Shown one piece after another: positions 1 to 8,485 of a DNA stretch of 64,000 bases. The position numbers were made by a program, and so were the translations under genes. The notes under the pieces are model-generated. The model did no database searches. It was given only the letters and a program-made list of their open reading frames with translations, and was not told where the DNA came from. This stretch comes from Marivita sp030148515 (GTDB taxonomy: Bacteria; Pseudomonadota; Alphaproteobacteria; Rhodobacterales; Rhodobacteraceae): positions 1,612,001 through 1,676,000 of the forward strand of contig NZ_CP180351.1 of NCBI RefSeq assembly GCF_048006345.1, given 5' to 3'. Within the stretch, counting starts at the first letter, position 1. Every line of letters starts with the position of its first letter.

Positions 1-1
1 C

Positions 2-310
2 GATTACCAGGTGCCTACGATTGCCGGACTGCCCGGACCCAGCGCCGACGATGTCGAAGCCGCCGGCGAGATGAGCGCCGAGGACCGTCAGGAGATGATC
101 CGCGGCATGGTCGCGCGCCTCTCGGACCGGCTGGCCACAGAAGGTGGCACGCCGGAGGAATGGGCACGGCTGATCTCATCATTGGGTGTTCTGGGTGACG
201 AGGCGCAGGCGATTGCCGTCTGGAATAACGCACAGGAAGTCTTTGCCGACAATCCTGATGCGCTTGAGGTCGTGCGCGAGGGTGCACGCGCCGCCGGACT
301 GGTGCTGTAA
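2..310 (+). CDS. ccmI: C-terminal part of cytochrome c biogenesis protein CcmI (cut by window edge)
   Basis: The frame is open from the first bases and ends at TAA, so this is the 3' end of a longer gene. About 102 residues remain. They resemble the C-terminal TPR-like region of alphaproteobacterial CcmI, with helical repeats rich in Ala/Glu and the segment MIRGMVARLSDRLATEGG followed by PEEWARL. CcmI presents apocytochrome c to the haem ligation machinery in the periplasm. The product is recognised from this tail only, so another TPR protein cannot be excluded. It is followed closely by ruvX on the same strand. Confidence 0.6.
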   Translation, partial: DYQVPTIAGLPGPSADDVEAAGEMSAEDRQEMIRGMVARLSDRLATEGGTPEEWARLISSLGVLGDEAQAIAVWNNAQEVFADNPDALEVVREGARAAGLVL

Positions 311-314
311 GCCC

Positions 315-791
315 TTGGTTTACGAGGACATCTCTGAATTCGCCCCTTTGCTGCCGCCGATGCGGGCGATTGCTGGACTGGATCTTGGCACCAAGACCAT
401 CGGGGTGGCCGTGTCCGACGGGATGCGCAGCGTGGCGACACCACTCGAGACCGTCAAACGCAAGAAGTTCGGATTGGATGCTGAAGCGCTGCTGACGATT
501 CTGGCCAAGCGCGACATCGCCGGGCTGGTGCTTGGTCTACCCCGCAACATGGATGGCTCAGAAGGTCCGCGCTGCCAGTCGACACGGGCCTTTGCGCGGA
601 ATTTCGCGGCGCTCTGGGACCGTCCGATCACTTTTTGGGACGAGCGCTTGTCGACAGTTGCGGCAGAAAGAGCACTGCTGGAGGCGGATACGTCACGAAA
701 GCGTCGCGCAGAGGTGATCGACCACGTGGCCGCAAGCTATATCCTGCAAGGGGCGCTGGACCGGTTGCGCCATATTCAGGCGCACGCATGA
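315..791 (+). CDS. ruvX: Putative pre-16S rRNA nuclease / Holliday junction resolvase-like YqgF (RuvX)
   Basis: The RNase H-like fold of the YqgF family is clear: the first acidic residue is in AGLDLGTKTIGVAVSD, then GLPRNMDGSEGPRC and FWDERLST, and the final acidic motif is in RAEVIDHVAASYIL. Family members process the 5' end of 16S rRNA precursor. ATG at 360 would give 143 residues. I prefer the TTG at 315 (158 residues), because related proteins of this group, as I recall them, begin with a similar stretch before the LPPMRA segment. The 3' end overlaps the next gene through ATGA at 788–791. Confidence 0.85.
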   Translation: MVYEDISEFAPLLPPMRAIAGLDLGTKTIGVAVSDGMRSVATPLETVKRKKFGLDAEALLTILAKRDIAGLVLGLPRNMDGSEGPRCQSTRAFARNFAALWDRPITFWDERLSTVAAERALLEADTSRKRRAEVIDHVAASYILQGALDRLRHIQAHA

Positions 792-1036
792 AGGAAGCCG
801 CACCGATGAAAGACGACATCTGGAGCCGTGACGAGATCGAAAGCCCCTGCGTGAAGATCTGCGTGGTGCATCCGGAAAGCCGTCTTTGCACAGGATGTCT
901 GCGCACCATCGACGAGATCGGCGCATGGTCGCGGATGTCGCCCGAGGCCCGCCGCGCGGTCATGGCGGAACTGCCGTCGCGCGCGGGACAACTGACCAAG
1001 CGCCGCGGCGGACGCGCGGCCCGGTTGCTGCGCTGA
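788..1036 (+). CDS. DUF1289 family small cysteine protein
   Basis: An 82-residue protein starting at the ATG that overlaps the ruvX stop. It has the DUF1289 pattern SPCVKICVVHPE...LCTGCLRTIDEI..W, with four cysteines (CxxxC and CxxC) that may bind a metal or Fe-S cluster, followed by a basic Arg-rich tail. The function of the family is not established. The 4-base overlap implies translation coupled to ruvX. A strong hairpin follows the gene. Confidence 0.8.
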   Translation: MKEAAPMKDDIWSRDEIESPCVKICVVHPESRLCTGCLRTIDEIGAWSRMSPEARRAVMAELPSRAGQLTKRRGGRAARLLR

Positions 1037-1065
1037 CCTGCCCTATTCGGGAACTTTCGAACGCA

Positions 1066-1104
1066 GACAAAAAAACCGGGGCCATTGGCCCCGGAGGTTC
1101 TTTT
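1066..1104. terminator. Bidirectional intrinsic terminator
   Basis: An inverted repeat CCGGGGCC-ATT-GGCCCCGG (1076–1094) is preceded by an A-run and followed by TTCTTTT. It lies between the plus-strand ruvX/DUF1289 genes and the end of the minus-strand gene at 1128, so it can serve both directions. Confidence 0.85.
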
Positions 1105-1127
1105 GATCGTCGACGTAAATCTCGTCT

Positions 1128-1586
1128 TCAGTCCAGTTCGAGCACACAGGTGCAGAACTGTTTCGCCTTCCAATGGGCCTTTTTGCTGACCTGAACATTG
1201 TAGAGGATCTGGTAAGTGTGATCCTCTTTCTCGAGACAGCAGGCCGTCACTTCGACATCCTTGGGCGCCGTGGCGCAGAAATTGCGGCCAAGGTAATACA
1301 TGTCAGGCTGCACATCCGCCGTGAACATGGCGCGGCGGTGACCGTTTTCATCGGTGACGCATTTCACCTTCGGACACGACACCGGCGCCGGTTTCGGAAC
1401 GGCCTTGACCGGACGCGGTTTATCATCCGGGTCTTCCGGATTCTGCGGCGTCCCGTTCGGTGGCGTTGACGGTGGCGTCGACGGACGCTCGAAGGTCGGC
1501 TTGTCGTAGGTCGGCGGCTCTGGTGGCACATCGCGCGCGAACGCGGGAGACGCGATCAGGGCGAATATCAACAGGGCAAGTCTCAT
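1128..1586 (-). CDS. Exported proline-rich hypothetical protein with cysteine-rich C-terminal domain
   Basis: A 152-residue product with a clear Sec signal peptide (MRLALLIFALIASPAFA, cleavage after AFA). A Pro/Thr-rich linker (residues ~20–70) follows, then a C-terminal domain with eight cysteines in SCPKVKC, FCAT, TACCLEK and FCTCVLE, probably disulfide-bonded in the periplasm. I do not recognise a named family. Its 3' end faces the terminator at 1066–1104. Confidence 0.7.
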   Translation of the reverse strand: MRLALLIFALIASPAFARDVPPEPPTYDKPTFERPSTPPSTPPNGTPQNPEDPDDKPRPVKAVPKPAPVSCPKVKCVTDENGHRRAMFTADVQPDMYYLGRNFCATAPKDVEVTACCLEKEDHTYQILYNVQVSKKAHWKAKQFCTCVLELD

Positions 1587-1687
1587 CTCTTTTCCCTTCG
1601 GGTACCGCTTACTCTGCGGCTATGGTTATCATGTTCCTGCGCCATTGAAAAATCACAGTTTTTGGCGCGGCATAAAGTTCTGGAAAC

Positions 1688-2791
1688 TCAGACTGTCGGT
1701 TGAGCGATCGAAGTGCTTTCCACAACGAGGATCTGGTCAAGTGAGACCGGTCCCGCACCTGCAGAGACCACGACAACGGTCTGACCATTGAACTGGACCA
1801 CACTGTCGCCTGTCACCCCGTCGGTTTCAATTGTAACCGATCCTGATGCAGAGGCCCCGACGGGTACCGATACAATCACCACTTCATCTGAATCGAGGTC
1901 GATGATTTCAGGTGCGTTGTTCGGGTCAACCCAAGTGCCGGTATAGAAGACGTCGTCGCCACCTTCACCAAAGGCGGTGTCGCCACTGCCCATCTGGATA
2001 TCGTCATTGCCCTCGCCGCCCAACAGAACGTCAGGATCGTCGAGATCGCGCGCACTCACAATGGCATCATCATTCCCGTCCCAGATGCCAAAGAGTTGGT
2101 CGTCACCGGGGCCACCGTCCAGCGTGTCGGAACCGGCGCCACCGATCAGCGAATCGTCACCATCGCCGTCGACAAGGCTGTCGTTACCGGCATTGCCAAA
2201 CAAGGTGTCGCTGCCGGGTCCACCGAACATGGTGTCATTGCCATCGCCGCCGGACAGCACGTCATTGTCTTCCTGCCCGTTGAGAAGATCGTTTCCGGCA
2301 TCCCCGAAGAGCGAGTCATTGCCAAGCCCACCGGCGATGATGTCATTGCCCGTACCGCCTGCAACAAGGTCATCACCCGAGTTGCCATCGACCGAGTCAT
2401 TGCCTTCGCTGCCAAACACCTGATCATCGCCACCGCCGCCAAAAACGCTGTCGTCGCCAATTTGACCGTCGAGGATATTGTCGCTGGAGTTCCCGGTGAT
2501 CTGATCGTCACCTCCGCCGCCGACGACGGTCTCCGCTCCTGCGGTCGCTGTGATGCTGTCACCACCCTCGGTGCCAAAGGCCACACCATCGGATGTGACA
2601 ATGCCGTCCGTATCGGAGCCACCGCCACCAGTTCCACCAGTGTCCGTGCCGCCAGTGTCCGTGCCGCCCGAGCCAGTGCCGCCCGATCCATCCGTTGCGC
2701 CATCCGTATCGTCGTCATCGTCGCCCGAATCCACGAAAAGGCCTGCTGTCAGGCCAATGAGCGTGAGGGCCAAAAGTGCTGCGTATTCCAT
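1688..2791 (-). CDS. RTX-type calcium-binding repeat protein with N-terminal hydrophobic anchor
   Basis: A 367-residue protein. Residues 1–21 (MEYAALLALTLIGLTAGLFVD) form a hydrophobic helix that could be a signal anchor. An acidic, Gly/Thr-rich linker (GDDDDDTDG...GTDTGG) comes next, then roughly 18 nonapeptide-like repeats of the GGxGxDxxx type (residues ~85–280) that in RTX proteins bind Ca2+ in a parallel beta roll. The last ~90 residues lack repeats and are rich in Val and Ser, as in C-terminal secretion regions. The long plus-strand frame over this gene comes from the GGxGxD codon pattern. The target and role are unknown. Confidence 0.8.
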   Translation of the reverse strand: MEYAALLALTLIGLTAGLFVDSGDDDDDTDGATDGSGGTGSGGTDTGGTDTGGTGGGGSDTDGIVTSDGVAFGTEGGDSITATAGAETVVGGGGDDQITGNSSDNILDGQIGDDSVFGGGGDDQVFGSEGNDSVDGNSGDDLVAGGTGNDIIAGGLGNDSLFGDAGNDLLNGQEDNDVLSGGDGNDTMFGGPGSDTLFGNAGNDSLVDGDGDDSLIGGAGSDTLDGGPGDDQLFGIWDGNDDAIVSARDLDDPDVLLGGEGNDDIQMGSGDTAFGEGGDDVFYTGTWVDPNNAPEIIDLDSDEVVIVSVPVGASASGSVTIETDGVTGDSVVQFNGQTVVVVSAGAGPVSLDQILVVESTSIAQPTV

Positions 2792-2955
2792 TGAACGTTA
2801 ATCCCAAGATTACCGATTGGCGTTCAACTTACGCCCGGCCTAACCTGTCCCCATAATAAAATCGACAATTTGAACGAGATTGTTAGGAAACTCGCAACAG
2901 TTTCGACCGCGACCTGCGCATTGTCGCGGCAACCTCTTTGGAATGTGGCAACGCC

Positions 2956-3732
2956 TTATTTTTGCCTTATCCAGTCGTCCCCTGATTTACGTGATTCAGG
3001 ACGCAGATATGCGACCATTCGACCCTCACGAGGGGCAACTGAACCCGGCTGCCATGGCGCGACGCCGTGCAACAGAAACCGGTTTAGTAAAACCGCCTCG
3101 CCCGGACGTGTAAAGAGCGGAATCCGTCGGCATGTCTCGAAAACGCGCTTTCGGGCCGTCTGGTAGACGTCCGTTATGTCGATGTACGGCCAGTCTGCTT
3201 CTGGCAAATGGCCCAATGCCTCGATCATGCAGCTTTGAAGGATGAGATGGCTGCCCTCCCAGACCACGAGAGGGCTGGCTCCCGGCGAGGTCTCGGTGAG
3301 CGGCAGGCCGAGAATCCAGTCATGCCTCTCGCGTAGATACCGCCGCTTTGGTTCTCCGTCGGCTATCAGACCATCCATGTGGGCAGCATCGCGCTTCAGG
3401 CGATATCGGAATGCCGCCTCCTTTTCGCCGGCGCGCGGTTGGGGATACCCCGGATACATGATCGAAAGCTGCGCTGGATGCAGGTCATCTCTTGCCCCGA
3501 TCCGGTCTTTGGCCGGCCCCGCGAGCGGAACTCCAGAGACAGAGCCGTTGGGACTCGATGGCAATGCATCGACACCGACAAACCAGGTGCCCTGGCATTG
3601 CAGCCATTTCGAGATCATCTCCGGATCCCGTGCGACCTTCTGAGCAACCACATGTGCGGCCTCGGCCCAGCGAAACGTATCCGTGTGCCACCCGAAACGC
3701 ACAAAGCCGCAATCCGGCCAATCCCTCAGCAT
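2956..3732 (-). CDS. Phytanoyl-CoA dioxygenase-like (2-oxoglutarate/Fe(II)) protein
   Basis: A 258-residue protein whose start is 2 bases after the dusA stop, so it is probably co-transcribed with dusA. Candidate metal ligands of the double-stranded beta helix are H118 and D120 in AAHMDGL and H222 in LLHGVAPW. R238 (EGRMVAYLRP) is a candidate 2-oxoglutarate-binding arginine. SPLVVWEGSH resembles the PhyH-family core. The substrate is unknown. Pairing with a tRNA-modifying enzyme is suggestive but proves nothing about function. Confidence 0.6.
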   Translation of the reverse strand: MLRDWPDCGFVRFGWHTDTFRWAEAAHVVAQKVARDPEMISKWLQCQGTWFVGVDALPSSPNGSVSGVPLAGPAKDRIGARDDLHPAQLSIMYPGYPQPRAGEKEAAFRYRLKRDAAHMDGLIADGEPKRRYLRERHDWILGLPLTETSPGASPLVVWEGSHLILQSCMIEALGHLPEADWPYIDITDVYQTARKRVFETCRRIPLFTRPGEAVLLNRFLLHGVAPWQPGSVAPREGRMVAYLRPESRKSGDDWIRQK

Positions 3733-3734
3733 CG

Positions 3735-4742
3735 TCAGCCCGTCATCGCGTCCGGCTGGCGCATCTGCTCCAGCGCCTCGTCAAGAAGCGCAACACCGGC
3801 ACCCGGCCGGTTGGCCTTTTCTGACAACACCCGCCGCCACGTCCGCGCGCCCGGCTGCCCTGCAAAGAGCCCCAGCATATGCCGTGTGATCTGATGCAAC
3901 TTGCCACCCTCATCCAGATGCATTTCGATGTAGGGACGCATCGCGTCAATAACATCTTCCCGCGACCTGCGTATCGGCTGAACTCCAAACAGCCGCGCAT
4001 CGACCTCGGACAGAATATCCCAGGGACGATGGTAGGCTGCGCGCCCAATCATCGCACCGTGCAAACCACGTGCGATCAGCGCCTCGGCAGCATCCAGCGT
4101 TTCGATGCCACCATTGATCGACATCGGCATATCGGGAAAGCGGGCCGCCATGCGAAGGACAAGGTCGTAATCCAGAGGCGGGATGTCCCGGTTCTCTTTA
4201 GGGGACAATCCATGCAACCAAGCTTTACGCGCGTGGATGATGAGGTAGTCGCAGCCGGCATCTGCAATCCGCTGAATGAAATCGGGCAGCACTGTTTCCG
4301 GGTCCTGATCATCAACCCCGATGCGGCACTTCACCGTAACCGGCACCGCAACAACGGCTTTCATGGCCGCGACGCAATCCGCCACCAGCGCTGGCGTCTT
4401 CATCAACACGGCCCCGAATGTGCCCGACTGAACCCGGTCGGACGGACACCCAACATTGAGGTTGATTTCATCATACCCGGCCTCAGCCCCCATCCGCGCC
4501 GCCTCAGCCAATTCGCTCGGGTCCGAACCGCCGAGCTGCAACGCCACCGGATGCTCCTCGCGACTGTGGTCAAGCAGATGCACCGCCCCCCCACGCACGA
4601 GCGCCGGTGCCGTGACCATCTCGGTATACAGCAGCGCCTGCCGACTGATTTGCCGATGGAAGAACCGACAATGACGATCGGTCCAATCCATCATCGGCGC
4701 AGAAGAAAGGCGCGCGGCCTCGGTGGCTGCGTTCAAAGGCAT
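3735..4742 (-). CDS. dusA: tRNA-dihydrouridine(20/20a) synthase DusA
   Basis: A full-length 335-residue DusA. It has the FMN-binding N-terminus SSAPMMDWTDRHCR, the catalytic Cys99 in NLNVGCPSDRVQSG, the phosphate-binding segment SINGGI and GAMIGRAAYHRPW. It reduces uridines 20/20a in the tRNA D-loop using FMN and NADPH. The 5' end of dusA is a known integration hotspot for genomic islands. Here the first ~20 codons and upstream region are repeated at ~15.9 and ~52.4 kb. The gene is intact, as expected when an incoming element supplies a replacement 5' end. Confidence 0.95.
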   Translation of the reverse strand: MPLNAATEAARLSSAPMMDWTDRHCRFFHRQISRQALLYTEMVTAPALVRGGAVHLLDHSREEHPVALQLGGSDPSELAEAARMGAEAGYDEINLNVGCPSDRVQSGTFGAVLMKTPALVADCVAAMKAVVAVPVTVKCRIGVDDQDPETVLPDFIQRIADAGCDYLIIHARKAWLHGLSPKENRDIPPLDYDLVLRMAARFPDMPMSINGGIETLDAAEALIARGLHGAMIGRAAYHRPWDILSEVDARLFGVQPIRRSREDVIDAMRPYIEMHLDEGGKLHQITRHMLGLFAGQPGARTWRRVLSEKANRPGAGVALLDEALEQMRQPDAMTG

Positions 4743-4870
4743 TCAGCAATCTCCAAGGGTCCGCCATCGCTTGGGACTGACCCACTGTGCACATCATACG
4801 CACACGAAAGACGTACCGCCACCCTACCCCGTGTAAAGACAGGCAATTGGCGGTTTTTGGGTGGGTCCAC
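4690..4870. repeat. dusA attachment-site arm A (5' end of the intact dusA plus upstream region)
   Basis: This copy spans dusA codons 1–18 and about 130 bases upstream. A 23-base stretch at 4711–4733 is identical to 15914–15936 in arm B. Upstream, the arms share the pattern tctcc...ggt, cgcacac, accctaccccgt, gaaaggc/gacaggc and cggcggt. All three copies have the same orientation. The rest of the gap up to the IS (4871–5029) shows no gene I can support. Confidence 0.8.
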
Positions 4871-5029
4871 AGCTGACACCAACCCCGAAACTCAATCTGT
4901 TCACGAGCCACGGCTGAAATATGCTCACCGCCAAAGCGATCCAAGGGGCGGACATTGCTATGACGCGCAACGATAAATGAACAAGCGTTTCTCAAACCTT
5001 CGCGTTGCGTGCAGCATTCGACACGAACG

Positions 5030-6571
5030 GCGTATTCTGTTGAAAAACTCGCCCTTGATCGGAGGGCCGTCGGCTGATTCAATTCCTGTAGGGGATGGGA
5101 GGATTGGCGATGATGGGACGGCGGCAGGAGGCGCAACCGGCGCTGTTCTATGAGTTCTCGCTCGAGGATCATGTCCCGCAGAACCACCTGTTGCGGTCTA
5201 TCGATCGGTTCGTCGATCTGTCAGGGATCCGCAGCTACCTCGCCGATTTCTACAGCCATACCGGGCGGCCGTCGGTCGACCCTGAACTCCTTATCAGGAT
5301 GCTGCTGGTGGGCTATTGCTTCGGCATCCGGTCGGAGCGCCGACTCTGCGAGGAAGTCCATCTGAACCTGGCATATCGCTGGTTTTGTCGGCTTGATCTG
5401 AGTGACCGTGTCCCTGATCATTCGACCTTTTCGAAGAACCGACATGGTCGGTTCCGTGACAGCGAACTGCTACGGCATTTGTTCGAGACGACGGTCTCCC
5501 GCTGTATCGATGAGGGCCTGGTCAGCGGCCAGCGCATGGCGGTTGATGCCAGCCTCATTGAGGCGGATGCCAACAAGCAGAACTCGACGCCGAAGGAAGA
5601 GTGGGATCCGGCGCAGGTCGATCCGGCCGACGCGCCCCGCGCTGTGCGTGAGTATCTCGCCACCCTGGATGAGGCGGCGTTCGGTGCCGCGAGCGAGGTG
5701 CAGCCCAAGTTCACGTCCCATTCCGACCCGGCCAGCCAATGGACGGCCGCCCGCAAGGGCCCGGCATTCTTCAGCTATTCCGACAACTACCTGATCGACA
5801 CCGACCATGGTGTCATCGTGGACGTTGAGGCCACGCGCTCAATCCGCCAGGCCGAGGTCGGTTCGACCAAGACCATGCTGGAGCGCGTGAAGACCAAGTT
5901 CGACCTTCATCCAGAGCGGCTGATCGCGGATACCGCCTATGGTACCGCGCCGATGTTAGGATGGTTGGTTGACCGCAAAATTGCTCCGCACATCCCTGTC
6001 TTCGACAAGTCAGGGCGCAATGACGGGACATGGACCCGCGCCGACTTTGAATGGGATGCGAAGAACGACCAATACATTTGCCCTGAGGGCCACGAGCTGA
6101 AGCAGTTCCGCCGGAACTACTCCGATCCCAATCGCGGCCCGACCGGCAAGGGCGTCGCCAAATACCGGTGTTTGAAGCACACCTGCCAGGCCTGCCCATC
6201 AAAGGCGCGCTGCTGCCCGAACATGGGCTTCCGGTCTATCACCCGCGAGGAACATGAAGATGCTCGGCAGGTCGCCCGCGACATTGCAAAGACCGACCAA
6301 TACGTGATCTCGATGAAGCTGCGAAAGAAGGTCGAAATGCTCTTCGCCCACCTCAAGCGGATCCTTGGCCTGAACCGACTCCGATTACGTGGACCATGCG
6401 GTGCGAATGACGAATTCCTGCTCGCCGCCACCGCCCAGAATCTCCGAAAACTGGCCAAGATCTTTCCTGCACCGCAGAAAATGCGAAAAGCCTGACCAGA
6501 AAGGCGCTCGCTCGCTGTGCAGATCACCACTTTCTGCGCCAGCAACACGTTGTTTTTCCACAGAATCGGCG
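5030..6571 (+). mobile_element. IS1182-type insertion sequence
   Basis: One transposase gene is bounded by imperfect terminal inverted repeats. The left end reads ATTCTGTTGAAAAACTCG from 5034. The right end, read inward on the other strand, is ATTCTGTGGAAAAACAACG (complement of 6549–6567). The ~1.54 kb size fits the family. The exact outer ends and target duplication could not be fixed by eye. It lies ~290 bases from dusA, where a dusA-type element might carry its integrase. Confidence 0.75.
5110..6495 (+). CDS. IS1182 family transposase
   Basis: 461 residues from the ATG at 5110, which has GGAGG seven bases upstream (the in-frame ATG at 5095 has no such site). The N-terminal domain has FSLEDHVPQNHLLRSID and RPSVDPELLIRMLLVGY, and a DDE-type core follows: SDRVPDHSTFSKNR, DASLIEADA, RLIADTAYGT and a late Glu near KVEMLFAHLKRILG. 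A Cys-rich insert (CLKHTCQACPSKARCC) is typical of the family. The reading frame is intact, so the element may be active. Confidence 0.9.
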   Translation: MMGRRQEAQPALFYEFSLEDHVPQNHLLRSIDRFVDLSGIRSYLADFYSHTGRPSVDPELLIRMLLVGYCFGIRSERRLCEEVHLNLAYRWFCRLDLSDRVPDHSTFSKNRHGRFRDSELLRHLFETTVSRCIDEGLVSGQRMAVDASLIEADANKQNSTPKEEWDPAQVDPADAPRAVREYLATLDEAAFGAASEVQPKFTSHSDPASQWTAARKGPAFFSYSDNYLIDTDHGVIVDVEATRSIRQAEVGSTKTMLERVKTKFDLHPERLIADTAYGTAPMLGWLVDRKIAPHIPVFDKSGRNDGTWTRADFEWDAKNDQYICPEGHELKQFRRNYSDPNRGPTGKGVAKYRCLKHTCQACPSKARCCPNMGFRSITREEHEDARQVARDIAKTDQYVISMKLRKKVEMLFAHLKRILGLNRLRLRGPCGANDEFLLAATAQNLRKLAKIFPAPQKMRKA

Positions 6572-6703
6572 GAAAGCGGAAGTTCGCCGCTCTGCAGCGG
6601 ACACACTCTAGAGTGCTCCAAAGCGGACTTTGATGATCGAAATCGTCGATACATCAAATTGCGCTTTGATAAGCGCAGGTATCTACTCGTTTGCGGTGAC
6701 TGA

Positions 6704-6970
6704 GTAATTGATCCCCTTCATCAAAATCAGCAGTTCCGCGACGGCTACGACCCGGTCCGCGATGCCGAGGCGACAATTGTCCAGTTCCTGCAGCCCGTGC
6801 ATCTTGAGCCCTTGCAGGCCGCCGGGTTCACGGTCACCAACCATGCCATTCTGCGCGATCTAGAACTGACCCTGCCGGAGATTATGGAGGCTTTTGCCCA
6901 TGGCCAGAGAACGCGACTGGCAGCGGATCATGGCGAGACCTTCTTTGTCGCCTTCCGTGCGCCGGAATAG
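6704..6970 (+). pseudogene. 3' fragment of an interrupted gene
   Basis: After an in-frame TGA at 6701–6703 there is an 88-codon open frame without a convincing start codon or ribosome site. It reads as real protein: FRDGYDPVRDAEATIVQFLQ, VTNHAILRDLELTLPEIMEA, then GETFFVAFRAPE before TAG. It looks like the C-terminal part of a gene whose 5' part was lost, possibly when the IS inserted. I do not recognise the family. Confidence 0.4.
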
Positions 6971-7144
6971 ATATGCAGAACAGCCGGATCAAAATATATC
7001 CACCACGCTTAACGCACTATGCGACGCATGATTGCGTTTGCCGACCTCACCATTGCGATTGGACTTTCACGCGGCCTGGCTTTGCAATTGCTGCGACAGA
7101 ATGCCGAGACTCAGAAAAACTGGACGCTTCTTAATCACTGAGTG
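6971..7144. other. Gap between the gene fragment and the sensor kinase
   Basis: This gap holds one short open frame (7019–7141 plus, 41 codons beginning MRRMIAFADLTIAIGLSRG). It resembles a small C-terminal or leader peptide but has no clear ribosome site or family match. It ends three bases before the kinase stop. I see no terminator. Confidence 0.3.
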
Positions 7145-8485
7145 CTAACTGAGCGACGGTGAGGTGGGTAGCCTGATGCTCACTTCGAAACCATCTTCCA
7201 TGCCCGTGCGGGGCGAATTGAGTATGAGCTGGCTCCCGACCCGTTCCGCGATAGCCGCGACAATCGCAAGGCCGAGACCGCTTCCGGTGGTGTTCGGGCC
7301 TGCTCGTTCAAAACGGGTGGTCAGGTTTTCCAGTCTTTCTTGCGGAACGACGGGCCCTGCGTTTGCCACGCTCAATGTGCCGTCTTGGGCTAGGGACACG
7401 TCTATTGCTTCGTTCTCCGCGCCGTGTCGGATCGCGTTTTCAATCAGGTTGCGACAGAGGATGCCAAAGGCGTCCGGGTCCAGATCTGAAACGACCGGTC
7501 CGTTGGGAAGCGTCAGCACGATGCGGCCCGGCAATGAGGCGCGTTCTATCTCGTCCACAATAATCCGCGCGATGCCGCGCAAGTCTGAGGTTTTGTCCAG
7601 TCGCAGACGGCCGCCTTCTGCGCGGGCGAGTTGCATCAAGCGTTCTGACAGGCGTGTCAGCCGTTTCAGCGTGGCCTCGATGTCTGCTGCCCGCGCAGAA
7701 GCTGCGGGGTCATCTGTTTCTGACTGCAACCTTTGCGCCTGCGCGATAGCCCCAGCGAGGGGTGTTCGCAACTCATGTGCGGCATTGGCGGCAAAGCTGC
7801 GTTCCGCATCGAACGCGTCTTTCAAACGTCCAAGAAGTCCGTTCAGGGTTGTCGCCATCGGAACAATTTCCAATGGAATTCCTGTCGTCGGAACAGGTGA
7901 AAGGTCGCGCGCATCCCGAGCCTCCAAGTGTTCTCGAAAACGGCGAATGGGTCCAAGGCCTGCCCGGACCGCCAGCACGATAGCGAGCAGCGCAAGCGGT
8001 ATCACGACCAGAAGCGGCAGGCCCAGCCCCATCTGGATTTCCTGTGCGACCGTGGCGCGGTGGTCCAGCGGTTCGGCCACCGAAATGCGAACGCTGCCCT
8101 GCAAGGCATCCTCGTTGTAAAGCCTGTGGGTTGCGGTCTGACGAAACCCGGTCCCGTCATAAGCAGGGAATATGTCCGGATCAGCGGCATGCGATTGCAG
8201 CAGGATGCGCCCCTGCGAGTCCCGAACGATGTAAGTAAAAAACTCGGTATGTTCGCGGATGGCGCCAAGGCGCTGGGTCACGCCGTCATCTTCGCGGCCG
8301 ACAATCTCTTGCACGGCCAGCGGAAGAAGGCGTTGCGCCGTCTCCTGCAGGGCGGAGTCGAAGACCTCGTCCATTTCGTGGCGCAGGTTTACCGCCGTCA
8401 CCGAGGCAGTCGCGATCCACAAAAGCGTCAGCCCGATACCCAAGGACAGCGCCAAACGGGCCTGGAGGCTCCGTGGCAGCCTCAT
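7145..8485 (-). CDS. Two-component sensor histidine kinase (QseC/TctE-like)
   Basis: 446 residues. An N-terminal membrane helix (residues ~10–35), a ~120-residue periplasmic sensor domain and a second membrane helix (LPLLVVIPLALLAIVLAV) precede a HAMP-like linker. The H-box is AANAAHELRTPLAGAIAQ, the N-box NLIENAIRHGAENE and the G-box TGSGLGLAIVAA. It autophosphorylates on the H-box His and passes phosphate to the regulator encoded immediately upstream (4-base overlap). Its place beside PepSY and cytochrome b genes suggests it senses a cell-envelope or metal/redox signal; that is inference. Confidence 0.9.
   Translation of the reverse strand: MRLPRSLQARLALSLGIGLTLLWIATASVTAVNLRHEMDEVFDSALQETAQRLLPLAVQEIVGREDDGVTQRLGAIREHTEFFTYIVRDSQGRILLQSHAADPDIFPAYDGTGFRQTATHRLYNEDALQGSVRISVAEPLDHRATVAQEIQMGLGLPLLVVIPLALLAIVLAVRAGLGPIRRFREHLEARDARDLSPVPTTGIPLEIVPMATTLNGLLGRLKDAFDAERSFAANAAHELRTPLAGAIAQAQRLQSETDDPAASARAADIEATLKRLTRLSERLMQLARAEGGRLRLDKTSDLRGIARIIVDEIERASLPGRIVLTLPNGPVVSDLDPDAFGILCRNLIENAIRHGAENEAIDVSLAQDGTLSVANAGPVVPQERLENLTTRFERAGPNTTGSGLGLAIVAAIAERVGSQLILNSPRTGMEDGFEVSIRLPTSPSLS

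Noticed and set aside
2096..2794. Plus-strand frame of 232 codons with regular repeats
   Set aside because: The periodicity is the complement of the GGxGxDxxx repeats in the RTX gene on the minus strand.
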